Positions 1 to 7,939 are shown, numbered from the stretch's first letter. The stretch: 64,000 nt of DNA from Chelatococcus reniformis (GCF_014640075.1 NZ_BMGG01000004.1:257048-321047); one strand, 5' to 3'. Notes: generated by a model not told the origin, from the letters alone. Translations and numbers: made by a program.

Positions 1-340
1 CGAGGAGGCCGCTGAAGCCCATGCCGACCGCTGCGGCGAGCCCGGCGGCCGGCCAGAAGCTCCAGCCGTACTGGACCGTGGCGATGGCCGTGGCGTAGGC
101 ACCGACGCAGATGAGGGCGCCGTGGGCGATGGAGATGATGCCGGCGTAGCCGCTCAGCACGTTGAGCCCCATGGCGGCCATCACGTAGATGGCCGCGAAG
201 GTGAGCAGCAGCAGGTAATAGGAGTTGCTCATGGCGAAGGCGGCCGCGATGAGCGTGGCGACCACGCAGATCGTCGCCGTGAGCGTGGGTAAGCGCAGGC
301 GCGCGGCCGGCGCCGCCGGGATGGTGTCGATCATGCCCAT
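1..340 (-). CDS. livM: LIV-type ABC transporter permease LivM, partial
   Basis: Inner-membrane permease subunit of a branched-chain amino acid-type (HAAT) ABC importer. Only the first ~113 residues lie in the window; the gene runs off the left edge. Translation of the minus strand from the ATG at 340 gives a short basic N-terminus, hydrophobic segments and the LivM-typical stretch GLNVLSGYAGIISIAHGAL. The start lies two bases beyond the livH stop codon, so the two are translationally coupled. An in-frame ATG at 334 is an alternative start. The livG/livF ATPase genes of this system are expected just left of the window (inference). Confidence 0.9.
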   Translation of the reverse strand, partial: MGMIDTIPAAPAARLRLPTLTATICVVATLIAAAFAMSNSYYLLLLTFAAIYVMAAMGLNVLSGYAGIISIAHGALICVGAYATAIATVQYGWSFWPAAGLAAAVGMGFSGLL

Positions 341-342
341 CC

Positions 343-1236
343 TCACACCTCTCGCGTCAGCCGCGCACCGGCGAGGCCGTGCGGGCGCACGAGCAGCAGC
401 GCGAGCACGACGGCGAGCAGCAGCACCTGCCGGTAGCCCGGCGTGGCGGAGACCGAGCTCAGGCTCTCCACGCAGCCCACCAGCATGCCGCCGGCGAGCG
501 CCCCCCAGTTGTTGCCGACGCCGCCGATGGCGAGCGCCATGAAGCCCTTGACCAGCAGCATCATGCCGATCGACGTGCTGGCGAGGACGAGAGGCGCGGC
601 GATGACGCCCGTGAAGGCGGAGTAGGCGGCCGCTACGGCGAAGGAGCCCATGGTGAGGGTGAGCGGGCTGATGCCGTTGAGGCGCGCGCCGTCGCGGTCC
701 TCGGCGACGGCCAGCACCGCCTTGCCGACCAGCGTCGAGCGGTAGAACCACTCGACCGCCGCGATGGAGAGCGCAGCGAGGACGATCACCGCGACCTGCT
801 GGGTGGAGAAGGTGAGCGCCCCGATCTGCACCATGTCGAGGGAGGCGCCGGGCACCGGCGGCACCGCCTGCGGGTCGGTGCCGTAGACACGGTCGCTCGT
901 GTGCAGCACGACGATGGAGAAGGCGAGCGTGCTGATGATCCAGCCGTGGTGGTGCCGCGCATTGGCGAGCAGCGGCGCCACCGCCAGCCGCTCCTCCAGG
1001 AGCCCGAGCGCGCCGGCGGCGACCAGCACCAGCGCGGTGCCGGCGAGCCAGGGCAGGGACCAGCCGGTCATCAGCCCCCAGGCGAACATCGCCCCCAGCA
1101 TCACGAACTCGCCCTGGGCGAGATTGAAGACGTTGGTGGGCTTGAAGGCGATGTTCAGGCTCACGGCCACCATGGCGTAGACGGCGCCCATGGTGACGCC
1201 CGAGACGAGCAACGCGAGGATGTCTTCGAGCGACAT
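343..1236 (-). CDS. livH: LIV-type ABC transporter permease LivH
   Basis: 297-residue inner-membrane permease, the usual LivH length, with about eight hydrophobic segments. The N-terminal half contains NIAFKPTNVFNLAQGEFVMLGA, which matches the LivH signature around NFAHGE, and GFMALAIGGVGNNWGALAGG near residue 235 resembles the cytoplasmic loop that contacts the ATPases. The start overlaps the stop of the upstream binding-protein gene by one base (TGATG), and livM follows after two bases. The substrate is not defined by the permease. The neighbouring acid dehydratase suggests uptake of an organic or sugar acid as readily as an amino acid. Confidence 0.93.
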   Translation of the reverse strand: MSLEDILALLVSGVTMGAVYAMVAVSLNIAFKPTNVFNLAQGEFVMLGAMFAWGLMTGWSLPWLAGTALVLVAAGALGLLEERLAVAPLLANARHHHGWIISTLAFSIVVLHTSDRVYGTDPQAVPPVPGASLDMVQIGALTFSTQQVAVIVLAALSIAAVEWFYRSTLVGKAVLAVAEDRDGARLNGISPLTLTMGSFAVAAAYSAFTGVIAAPLVLASTSIGMMLLVKGFMALAIGGVGNNWGALAGGMLVGCVESLSSVSATPGYRQVLLLAVVLALLLVRPHGLAGARLTREV

Positions 1237-2489
1237 CAGGCAACCCCCGGCGCCCGCCGCCGCAGCAGGCCGCGGTATTCCTTGGCGAGCGGATCGTCGG
1301 TCGAGTTGGCGATAGCCATGGCCACGACATCCGGCCCGTAGGCGGTGTGCTTGTCGGCGGTGAAGCTCATGTTGCCGAACAGGCCCGCGACCGACGTGGA
1401 GCCGTCGAGCACGGTCTTGATCGCCTCCGGATCCGCTGACCGGGCCTTCTCCGCCGCGTACTTCAGCGCGAAGAGGAAATCGTAGAACGGCGTCGTTGCG
1501 GCCGGGCCGATCAGGCTGTCGGGCACGTCGCTGGCCAGGATCTTCTTGGCGTAGGCGCGGATCCGCTCCGACGGCGGCTCGGCATCGGTGTAGGTGAGGG
1601 CGCTGAAGGTGGCGGCATAGATGTCGGGATAGCGGGCGCTCTCCGGCACGGCGCCGGGGGTGCCGGCGAACAGGAGGCCGGTGTGGCCGACCACCACCGG
1701 CTTCCAGCCGATGCGCGACAGGCCGACGAGGAATTGGGTGACGTCGACGTTGTTGGAGATGTGGGTGTCGAGCGCCTCGGCGCCGTCGCTGCGCAGCTTG
1801 CGCAGGAAGGGCGTCATGTCCGTCGACTTGATCGGGAAGGTCTGGTCACTGACGATCTGGAGGCCCTTGGCCGGCGCCTGCTTCAGGATGGCGTCGCGGG
1901 TCGAGGCGCCGGCCGCCGAATCCTCCACGAGGATGCCGATCTTCTTGGCGCCGACCTTGGCCAGATACTCCACGTGGCGGGTGACCTGGGCATCGGAGGT
2001 GAAGTTGAACTGGTAATGGAAAGGATAGCGCTTGCCGTCGCCCACCTCGCTGGCGGTGGCGTAGGTCGCCTGCAGGATCTTCTGCGGCGTCGACACCTCC
2101 AGCGACGCCAGCGCCTGGGAGCTCCCCACCGGCCCGACGACGTAGCGAACGCCCGTCTCGATCAGCCGGCGCATGGCGATCGGCTGCTGCGCCGGGGAGG
2201 CCTGGTCGTCGACCTCCACCTTGACCAGCCTTTTGCCGAGGATGCCGCCCGCCGCGTTGATCTCGTCAAGCGCCAGCTGCGGCGAGATGTAGAGCGGGTT
2301 GAAGCTCGATGCGAGCGGCCCGGTCAGCGGCTTGAGCCAGCCGATCCTGATCTCGTCGGCTGCCTGCGCGACTGCGCCCCGGACCCCGCCGGCTGCGAGG
2401 GCGGCGGCGCCCGCGCCGAGCTTCAGCACGGCGCGGCGGTGCAGCAAGCGGCGCCGCGGGGGGCGCCCACCCTGATCCTGTCGGTCCAT
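1236..2489 (-). CDS. Periplasmic binding protein of the LIV-type transporter, Tat-exported
   Basis: Type 1 periplasmic binding fold (Peripla_BP_6, LivK-like), 417 residues. I chose the ATG at 2489 because GGGAGGAAG lies just upstream; the open frame continues to 2627 but without a better start. The N-terminus carries HRRAVLKLGAG, a twin-arginine motif followed by a hydrophobic stretch and an AVAQA-like cleavage site, so export folded via Tat is likely. The mature protein starts near DEIRIGWLKPLTGP, the canonical first strand of this family. It captures the ligand for the LivH/LivM permeases encoded next. Ligand unknown. Confidence 0.9.
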   Translation of the reverse strand: MDRQDQGGRPPRRRLLHRRAVLKLGAGAAALAAGGVRGAVAQAADEIRIGWLKPLTGPLASSFNPLYISPQLALDEINAAGGILGKRLVKVEVDDQASPAQQPIAMRRLIETGVRYVVGPVGSSQALASLEVSTPQKILQATYATASEVGDGKRYPFHYQFNFTSDAQVTRHVEYLAKVGAKKIGILVEDSAAGASTRDAILKQAPAKGLQIVSDQTFPIKSTDMTPFLRKLRSDGAEALDTHISNNVDVTQFLVGLSRIGWKPVVVGHTGLLFAGTPGAVPESARYPDIYAATFSALTYTDAEPPSERIRAYAKKILASDVPDSLIGPAATTPFYDFLFALKYAAEKARSADPEAIKTVLDGSTSVAGLFGNMSFTADKHTAYGPDVVAMAIANSTDDPLAKEYRGLLRRRAPGVA

Positions 2490-2574
2490 GTCTTCCTCCC
2501 TTGCTGCTTTTGTCGTTCGATGCCGGCACGGCGGCGGCGGGAGCTGCCCCGCCGATCCCCTGGCTTCGCCCGTC

Positions 2575-2599
2575 CCGGCCTCCCACGAGGGGAGGCCGG
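2575..2599 (-). promoter_or_regulatory. Perfect 10-bp hairpin between dehydratase and binding-protein genes
   Basis: CCGGCCTCCC, loop ACGAG, then GGGAGGCCGG. It lies in the 234-bp gap between the enolase-superfamily gene and the binding-protein gene, both read on the minus strand. No T-run follows, so it is more likely an mRNA processing or attenuation hairpin that sets relative expression within one operon than a simple terminator. Confidence 0.5.
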
Positions 2600-2723
2600 C
2601 GTGCGCGCCGACTCGCCTACGCTTCACGTTCGCAAGACGAAGCTCTCTTTCCCCCTTGCGGGGAGGGGCAGGGGGGCGGCCCAGCCTCGCTAAGCTTTCA
2701 AGGCTAAGGCTGTCCGCCCGCCC

Positions 2724-3833
2724 TCACAGCTCGCCAAGCTTGTGCTTGTCGACGAAATCCCAATCGATCTTCATGCCGAGGCCGGGGCCCTGGGGCACGT
2801 GGGCGAAGCCCTCGCCGTCGACGCGGATCAGCTCTTCGACGCCGAACTGGAACAGCGGCTCCGGCACCAGCTGCTCGTAGTAGGTGGTGTTCTTGATCGA
2901 GCAGGCCACCGCAAGGTTCGCCGCTTCGAGAACCGGGTTGGCGTTGTTGTGGACTTCGAGGTTCATGCCGAATGCTTCGGCGAGGCCGGCCGCTTTCTTG
3001 ACCGCGCCGATGCCGCCCTTGAAGGCGACGTCCGCGCGCAGGATGTCGATGGCGCGGTCGGTGATGTATTCGGGCATGGTGAAGATCGAGCCCTCGTTCA
3101 CCTCCACCGCCAGGATCGGGATGTCGAGGGCCTGGGCCAGCATCTTGTAGCCGTGGATGTCGTAGTCGCGCAGCGGCTCCTCGTACCAGACGAAGCCGAG
3201 CTCCTCGAGCGCCCGGCCGACGCGTAGCGCGTCGGTCTGATTGTAGGCGGAGACCACGTCGATCATCAGCGCCCAGTCGTCGCCGACGGCCTTGCGCACC
3301 GCCTGGCAGGCCTTGATGTCCTCGTTGGGGCGGCCCACCACGTGCAGCTTGTAGCCATGGTAGCCGCGCTCCTTGTAGCGTAGCGCCTCCTCGACGAAGT
3401 CCTCGACCCTTGGCTTGGTCATCGAGCTGGCGTAGGTGGGCAGCTTGGTCTGGTAGGTGCCCAGGATCTCGTGCACGGGGCGGCCGACGGACTTGCCGTA
3501 GAGGTCCCAGATGGCGACATCCATGATGCCGATGGCGAACAGCGGCGTGAACCACAGCCGGTTCAGCTCCCACATATCCTGCCAGATCGCTTCCCGCTGG
3601 GCCGGGTCGCGGCCGATCAGGAGCGGCTTGATCGAATTTGCCAGGTAGTGGGCCATGCCGAGCCCGCCGCCGAGGCTCAGGCTCTCGCCGGTGATGCCCT
3701 CGTCGGTCTCGATGCGGATGGCGACGAACTCGGTGATGTGGGGCAGGAGCGACTGGCCCTTGATCATCACGTCGGCGGCCTTGCCGCCGAGCGGACGCCT
3801 GAACGGCACGAGCTTGACGTCGGTGATCTTCAT
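2724..3833 (-). CDS. Enolase-superfamily (mandelate racemase/muconate lactonizing) enzyme, probably an acid-sugar dehydratase
   Basis: 369 residues from the ATG at 3833, which has GGGAGG just upstream. MR_MLE N-terminal capping domain (about 1-125) and C-terminal barrel. The three metal ligands are visible as Asp192 (LMIDVVSA), Glu218 (WYEEPL) and Glu244 (AVEVNEG). A His at 295 (EVHNN) sits where mandelate racemase has its catalytic His297. The second Lys of the usual KxK motif is replaced by His: YKLHVV, Lys162 and His164. This points to the mandelate racemase/sugar-acid dehydratase branch, but the substrate cannot be named. It heads the LIV operon, so its substrate is probably what that transporter imports. 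Confidence 0.85.
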   Translation of the reverse strand: MKITDVKLVPFRRPLGGKAADVMIKGQSLLPHITEFVAIRIETDEGITGESLSLGGGLGMAHYLANSIKPLLIGRDPAQREAIWQDMWELNRLWFTPLFAIGIMDVAIWDLYGKSVGRPVHEILGTYQTKLPTYASSMTKPRVEDFVEEALRYKERGYHGYKLHVVGRPNEDIKACQAVRKAVGDDWALMIDVVSAYNQTDALRVGRALEELGFVWYEEPLRDYDIHGYKMLAQALDIPILAVEVNEGSIFTMPEYITDRAIDILRADVAFKGGIGAVKKAAGLAEAFGMNLEVHNNANPVLEAANLAVACSIKNTTYYEQLVPEPLFQFGVEELIRVDGEGFAHVPQGPGLGMKIDWDFVDKHKLGEL

Positions 3834-3908
3834 GGGGCCTCCCTTGGCGCGACGCGTGACGCTCACGGGCGTCTTGCCGTGCACCCTAGGCGGCCTTGCC
3901 GGCACAGA

Positions 3909-4646
3909 ATGACAAAGGTTAACATTTCACCGATGTTCGGCCGGCACTACGATCTCGGCGTGCTCGACACCGACGGCTGGTTCCGCCGGCTCGGGGCCGG
4001 CCTGCGCGCCCGCATCCTGAGCGACGGCGTGGTCCGCTCCTATCCGACCGGCGCGCTGGTCTATGCCGCCGGGGACCCGCCGGAGGGCTTCTTCTGCGTC
4101 ATCTCGGGGGAGGTGCGGCTCGTGCACTACGCATCGAGCGGCAAGCACGCCTTCTACGCCATCTTCGGTCCCGGCGGCTGGTTCGGGGCGCTATCGGAGA
4201 TCGATGGCCTGCCCCGCTTCAGCGATGCGGTGGCGTCGGCCGACAGCGTCGTCTTCATGCTGGGCCATGGCGCGTTCCAGCGCATCCTGCGCGAGCATGA
4301 GGACAGTCCGGCCGCGTTCCTGGCGCTGCAATGCCGCAACCTGCGCACCACGCTCGACATGGTGGCCGAGGCGCATGCGCTGCCGCCGCGCCAGCAGGTC
4401 GTGCAGATCCTGCTGTCCCTCTACGAGCGCGAGTTCGCCGGCGCGCCCAAGGAGCGGCCGGCGCGGCTGACCCAGGAGGCGCTGGCGGCCATGGCGGGGC
4501 TGTCGCGCCAGACCGTGGCCAAAGTGCTGCACCGGCTGCGTGCCGAAGGCCTGGTCGACCTCGGCTACGGCAGCGTGCGACCGACCAGCATCGCCGCGCT
4601 GCGGGCCGCCGCGCGGGAGGACGGGCGGCTGGCGCGGATGCGGTGA
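3909..4646 (+). CDS. Crp/Fnr-family transcriptional regulator
   Basis: 245 residues from the ATG at 3909; a second in-frame ATG at 3933 is possible. The N-terminal cyclic-nucleotide-binding-type beta-barrel includes GDPPEGFFCVISGEVRLV, then a long dimer helix, and a C-terminal winged helix with LTQEALAAMAGLSRQTVAKVL as helix-turn-helix. There is no N-terminal Cys cluster, so it is not an oxygen-sensing Fnr. It is divergent from the dehydratase/LIV operon across only 75 bp, which makes it the probable local regulator of that operon. Confidence 0.9.
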   Translation: MTKVNISPMFGRHYDLGVLDTDGWFRRLGAGLRARILSDGVVRSYPTGALVYAAGDPPEGFFCVISGEVRLVHYASSGKHAFYAIFGPGGWFGALSEIDGLPRFSDAVASADSVVFMLGHGAFQRILREHEDSPAAFLALQCRNLRTTLDMVAEAHALPPRQQVVQILLSLYEREFAGAPKERPARLTQEALAAMAGLSRQTVAKVLHRLRAEGLVDLGYGSVRPTSIAALRAAAREDGRLARMR

Positions 4647-4715
4647 GGGCCGGAGGCAGGCGCGCGCGGCTGCGCGGGAACTCGACGGGAGCAGGCCGGC
4701 TTAGGCCGCCTCAAC

Positions 4716-4732
4716 CGTCATGGCCATCCATC
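4716..4732 (-). repeat. Degenerate copy of the ATGGCCGGG palindromic repeat
   Basis: CGTCATGGCC directly joined to ATCCATCC: the outer parts of the repeat are present but the central loop and half of the stem are deleted. It faces the intact copy at 4916-4947 in inverted orientation. Confidence 0.6.
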
Positions 4733-4915
4733 CAATGCTTGAGCTTTTGCCGTCGAATCGCCACACGGTCCAATCCAGATCAGTATATGGGCGACACGCA
4801 ATGCGTAAATTGAAATTCATAGAAGAAGATTCGCGAAGACAGCCCGTAGCCCGAGGTCTGAACCGGCCGAACGAATAGGCTGGCTCCCGCGTCTACGCGA
4901 GGTGTCTCCTTCAGC

Positions 4916-4947
4916 GATGGATGGCCGGGCCAAGCCCGGCCATGACG
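4916..4947 (+). repeat. ATGGCCGGG palindromic repeat, intact copy
   Basis: GATGG followed by ATGGCCGGG, loop CCAAG, CCCGGCCAT and GACG: a 9-bp perfect stem with a 5-base loop. Other copies in the window lie at 12958, 13043, 24129, 24213, 59923 and 59986. Confidence 0.85.
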
Positions 4948-4979
4948 TTTTTGTGGCTGCGGCCGAACCGCCAACCGGA

Positions 4980-5249
4980 TCAAGCCGCTTTGGCGGTGAG
5001 ATCGTTGCCCCGGATCTCGACCTCGATTTCCAGGATCGACAGGGGGGAGCCGCGCTCCAGGCGCACCTTCACCGCCTCGCGTTCGCAGGTCACGCGTTTG
5101 GCGACCGCCGCCAGGATGTCCTCGCGCAGCACCGAGAGCAGGTCGTCGCCGCTGCCGAGGATCTGGCGTTCGTGCGACAGCAGGATTTGCAGCCGCTCGC
5201 GCGCCTCCGGCGCGCTGGCGGGCGAGAACAGTCTACCCCACAGCTTCAT
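4980..5249 (-). CDS. minE: Cell division topological specificity factor MinE
   Basis: 89 residues, normal MinE length. The N-terminal ~30 residues (MKLWGRLF, then ARERLQILLSHER) form the amphipathic membrane-targeting and MinD-interacting part. The remainder (REDILAAVAKR to ILEIEVEI) is the dimeric topological specificity domain. It stimulates MinD ATPase to drive pole-to-pole oscillation that keeps Z-rings at midcell. The start overlaps the minD stop by four bases (ATGA). Confidence 0.95.
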   Translation of the reverse strand: MKLWGRLFSPASAPEARERLQILLSHERQILGSGDDLLSVLREDILAAVAKRVTCEREAVKVRLERGSPLSILEIEVEIRGNDLTAKAA

Positions 5250-6061
5250 GCCGCCCTCCGCAGGAACTTGCCGAGCAGCCCGCCGCGGCGCTCCGTCGGC
5301 ACTTGCACAGCCACGTCCTCGCCCTTGAGCCGCCGCGCCGCGTCCATGTAGGCGCGGGCGGGCGGGCTCGCCGGATCGTTGATCGACACCGGCACCCCGA
5401 GGTTGGAGGCCTTGAGCACATCGCCGCTCTCGGGAATGATGCCGAGCAGCGGGATCGACAGGATCTCCAGCACGTCCTCGGTCTTCAGCATGTCGCCGCG
5501 GGCGGCGCGGGCAGGATCGTAGCGGGTGAGCAGCAGGCGCTTGTCGACGGTCTCGCCGCGTATGGCCTTCAGGGTCTTGGCGTCGAGGATGCCGACGATG
5601 CGGTCGCTGTCGCGCACCGAGGACACTTCCGGGTTGGTGACGACGATGGCGATGTCGGCGTGGCGCATGGCGAGGGTGGCGCCGCGCTCGATCCCGGCCG
5701 GGCTGTCGCAGATCACCCAGTCGAACTGATCGCGCAACTGGGCGATGACCGTGTCGACGCCCTCCTCGGTCAGCGCATCCTTGTCCCGGGTCTGCGACGC
5801 CGGCAGCAGGAAGAGGGTGTCGACGCGCTTGTCCTTGATCAGCGCCTGCTGCAGCTTGGCGTCGCCCTGCACGACATTGACGAGGTCGTAGACGACGCGC
5901 CGCTCGGCGCCCATGACGAGATCGAGGTTGCGCAGGCCGACGTCGAAGTCGACCACCGCGACGCGGTCGCCCGTCTTGGCAAGCGCCGCGCCGATCGCCG
6001 CCGTCGTCGTGGTCTTGCCGACCCCGCCCTTGCCCGATGTCACCGTGATGATCTTGGCCAT
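5246..6061 (-). CDS. minD: Septum site-determining ATPase MinD
   Basis: 271 residues. Deviant Walker A motif GKGGVGKTTT at residues 10-19, the switch/Walker B region VVDFDVGLRNLD, and a C-terminal amphipathic membrane-targeting tail (GGLLGKFLRR). ParA/MinD-family ATPase that dimerises with ATP on the membrane and recruits MinC. Start at 6061 is set by alignment with MinD N-termini (MAKIITVTSGKGG) and GGAGAG upstream; the longer open frame to 6682 overlaps minC and is spurious. Middle gene of a compact minCDE operon. Confidence 0.97.
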   Translation of the reverse strand: MAKIITVTSGKGGVGKTTTTAAIGAALAKTGDRVAVVDFDVGLRNLDLVMGAERRVVYDLVNVVQGDAKLQQALIKDKRVDTLFLLPASQTRDKDALTEEGVDTVIAQLRDQFDWVICDSPAGIERGATLAMRHADIAIVVTNPEVSSVRDSDRIVGILDAKTLKAIRGETVDKRLLLTRYDPARAARGDMLKTEDVLEILSIPLLGIIPESGDVLKASNLGVPVSINDPASPPARAYMDAARRLKGEDVAVQVPTERRGGLLGKFLRRAA

Positions 6062-6075
6062 GCTCCGCTCTCCTC

Positions 6076-6774
6076 TCAAAGTGCGGCAAGCCGCAATGCG
6101 TCGTCGTCGATCCAGGCCCGCACCGGCTTGCCCCACAGGGCCTGATCCAGGTGCTCGGCCGTCTTGTAGGCGCCGTCGATGGCCAGCAGCTCGGCCTCCA
6201 TGCGCTGGCAGAAGATCCGCGCCTTGGCGCCGATCGTCGCGCCGGCGATGACCCGGCCGCAGAGCGCGCCGTAGACGTGGATCGAGCCTCCGGCGATGAT
6301 CTCGGCCCCCGATGCGACCGAGCCGACAACGGTGACGTCGCCCTCCAGGCACACGATCGACTGGCCGGAGCGCACCTTCTGCTCGACGATGAGGTTGACC
6401 GGCTCGATCGGCGCGCGGGCCGGCTCCGCCGCGGCCGTGGTGTCCGGCAGCGCCATGTCGATGTCGCGGCCGCCGCGCATCAGCGGCGGCATGGTGAGGT
6501 CGGCCATGCTCGCCCGCACGCCCTCCAGGCCGACAAGGCGCACGCCCCGCGCGGCGAGTGCGGCGATCCAGTGCTCCACCTCCGCCTTGCTGTCGGCGCC
6601 GCCGGCGAGGTCGAGCACCACGGCGCGCCCGATGAAGAAGCCCGGCGAGCGCGAGAGCCAGACGTCGAAATCCGCCAGCCACTGCTCGAGCGGCGCGTCG
6701 GCCACCAGCGTCATGGCGATGAACGAGCGGCCCCGGAAGCGAATGGATGGGCCTGGTCGACTGACTGCGCTCAC
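6076..6774 (-). CDS. minC: Septum formation inhibitor MinC
   Basis: 232 residues with a GTG start at 6774 (GGGAG upstream). N-terminal MinC_N-like domain (FRGRSFIAMTLVADAP to about 110), a proline/alanine-rich linker, and the C-terminal beta-helix with GDVTVVGSVASGAEIIAGGSI and the MinD-interacting region. Blocks FtsZ polymer assembly away from midcell when carried by MinD. First gene of the operon; a CtrA-type box lies about 40-55 bp upstream. Confidence 0.95.
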   Translation of the reverse strand: MSAVSRPGPSIRFRGRSFIAMTLVADAPLEQWLADFDVWLSRSPGFFIGRAVVLDLAGGADSKAEVEHWIAALAARGVRLVGLEGVRASMADLTMPPLMRGGRDIDMALPDTTAAAEPARAPIEPVNLIVEQKVRSGQSIVCLEGDVTVVGSVASGAEIIAGGSIHVYGALCGRVIAGATIGAKARIFCQRMEAELLAIDGAYKTAEHLDQALWGKPVRAWIDDDALRLAAL

Positions 6775-7275
6775 TGCTCGAATCTCCCTTTAGGGAAGAT
6801 TCAGTTTACGAAGGTTAATGCCGGGTTAAGGGGAGGCGATAAATCTGCGCGAAACTGTCCACAATCGGCACGGCGCGGCGCCTGCGCCGCTGCGTCAATG
6901 CCTCGGAGCGGCGGGTACCCGCCAGCGCATTCCGCCGTCGGATGGGCATCATCCACAGAGGAGCAATGCTCCCGCTCCTGGATCCGCAGCGCCTCGCTTG
7001 CGATCGGATGATTCGACCCGGTCGCGCGGCCTCTTAGAACGCTTCCTGTTCAGGCGGACCCAGCTGATTCGCCAAAAGCGCTCCGGATCAAATGCTCCCG
7101 GGCGGGTCGCCGGCAAAGCTAGCAATACGTCGATTTTCTACGATTTACGAAGTTTATACATGATTCAACAGCTCATCATCGGTCGAGGGGCCGGCGTCGT
7201 CGCTGAGCCCCTGCTCTCGTTGACCCCTTGCGTCGCCGGTGGGACGATCCCGCCGAACCGTTCGTCGGAGGCATC
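6775..7275. other. Intergenic region between minC and the small secreted protein gene
   Basis: About 500 bp between divergently read genes. The left part holds the minC promoter region with the CtrA-type box. The part 7110-7170 is AT-richer, with TTTATACAT near 7152, and may carry the promoter of the rightward gene. An open frame at 6998-7393 overlaps the real gene in another frame and has no protein-like features. Confidence 0.5.
6814..6829 (-). promoter_or_regulatory. CtrA-type binding box upstream of minCDE
   Basis: The minus strand reads TTAACCCGGCATTAAC, an exact match to the alphaproteobacterial CtrA consensus TTAA-N7-TTAAC, oriented toward minC and ending about 40 bp before its start codon. 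CtrA is the cell-cycle master regulator of this class, and min genes are plausible targets. No other full-consensus box was noticed at a promoter in the window, although I could not scan exhaustively. Confidence 0.6.
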
Positions 7276-7485
7276 ATGCGACAGCTTGCAGTTTCGGCAC
7301 TTCTCATTCTCCTGGTCTCGAACGCCCTCGCCCAAGCGCCAAACACCGTCTCGAAGCCTCAGGCCTGCCGCGCGGAGGCCACGAAAGCCGTGAAGGGCAA
7401 TAAGGCGCTCAATTGCGACCGAGACATGAATTCCTGCCGCAGCTACGGAAAGCAGATCTACGACGCCTGCATGAGTCGGGGGTGA
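7276..7485 (+). CDS. Small secreted cysteine-containing protein, function unknown
   Basis: 69 residues from the ATG at 7276, preceded by GGAG. Residues 1-20 (MRQLAVSALLILLVSNALAQ) form a clear Sec signal peptide with an ALA-type cleavage site. The ~49-residue mature part is basic and has four cysteines (ACRAEA, NCDRD, SCRSY, ACMSRG), suggesting two disulfides in the periplasm. An upstream in-frame start at 7228 would add 16 residues before the signal peptide and is less likely. I do not recognise the family; there is a loose resemblance in size and Cys content to PsiF-type periplasmic proteins. Confidence 0.65.
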   Translation: MRQLAVSALLILLVSNALAQAPNTVSKPQACRAEATKAVKGNKALNCDRDMNSCRSYGKQIYDACMSRG

Positions 7486-7513
7486 TCTTGTCAGCTGCCG
7501 GCGCGGTCAGCGC

Positions 7514-7840
7514 ATGAGCATCCTGGGCAAGTGGCGGATCGTCGAGCTGCCGGGCTACGAGGACGATTGCGCCGACATGGTAGAGCCGGCCTACATCCTC
7601 ATCGAAGCCCGTGGCGGTGCTTTCGTCTTCGGCTGCGTCACCGGATCATTCGCACACGGAGCCAAAGGCGACGCGGTCGAGTTTGCTTGGAACGGCAACG
7701 ACGAGATGGACGAGGCATCCGAGGAGGGATTGGCCGAACTCCAGCCAGACAGCTCGCTTCGGGGCGAAATCAGCTTCCACGCCGGCGATGACATCCCCTT
7801 CGTCGCCCGCCCTTGGTCCACGTCGTCGACAGCCTGTTAG
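7514..7840 (+). CDS. Conserved hypothetical protein, 108 residues
   Basis: Small soluble acidic protein beginning MSILGKWRIVELPGYEDD, with a central GAFVFGCVTGSF and a run of aspartate/glutamate (WNGNDEMDEASEEG). It ends FVARPWSTSSTAC. I recognise the overall pattern as a widespread bacterial hypothetical family with no assigned function. The sequence shows no signal peptide, membrane segment or catalytic motif. It follows the small secreted protein by 28 bp on the same strand and may be co-transcribed. A weak terminator follows. Confidence 0.7.
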   Translation: MSILGKWRIVELPGYEDDCADMVEPAYILIEARGGAFVFGCVTGSFAHGAKGDAVEFAWNGNDEMDEASEEGLAELQPDSSLRGEISFHAGDDIPFVARPWSTSSTAC

Positions 7841-7866
7841 GTTGGCGCCGTCGGTCGCATGCGCGG

Positions 7867-7905
7867 GTGCTCTGATTGGGTCGAGCACTATACTTTACTT
7901 TATTT
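7867..7905 (+). terminator. Probable rho-independent terminator after the 7514-7840 gene
   Basis: GTGCTC, a 10-base loop, GAGCAC, followed by the T-rich tract TATACTTTACTTTATTTG. The stem is only 6 bp, but the T-rich tail is conspicuous in this GC-rich DNA, and the site sits between convergent genes. Confidence 0.55.
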
Positions 7906-7939
7906 GAGGTCGCCGGTGCCGACGGCCGGTCACATTGGC

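Larger units (their letters stand above)
4647..4979. other. Gap between convergent crp-like and minE genes
   Basis: 333 bp without a credible gene. It holds a degenerate and an intact copy of the CATGGCCGGG-type palindromic repeat in opposite orientation (see the repeat entries), which could end transcription from both sides. The stretch 4795-4860 is less GC-rich than its surroundings. A short minus-strand open frame at 4780-4983 has no family resemblance. Confidence 0.6.

Noticed and set aside
379-1341. A 320-codon plus-strand open frame over livH
   Set aside because: Antisense shadow of livH with no domain pattern; the translation is His/Gln/Glu/Arg-rich.
3471-3908. N-terminal extension of the Crp/Fnr-like gene
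   Set aside because: It overlaps the divergent dehydratase gene and lacks protein character. The conserved domain starts after 3909.
6998-7393. A 131-codon open frame overlapping the small secreted protein
   Set aside because: Out of frame with the gene that has a signal peptide and ribosome-binding site; no protein-like features.
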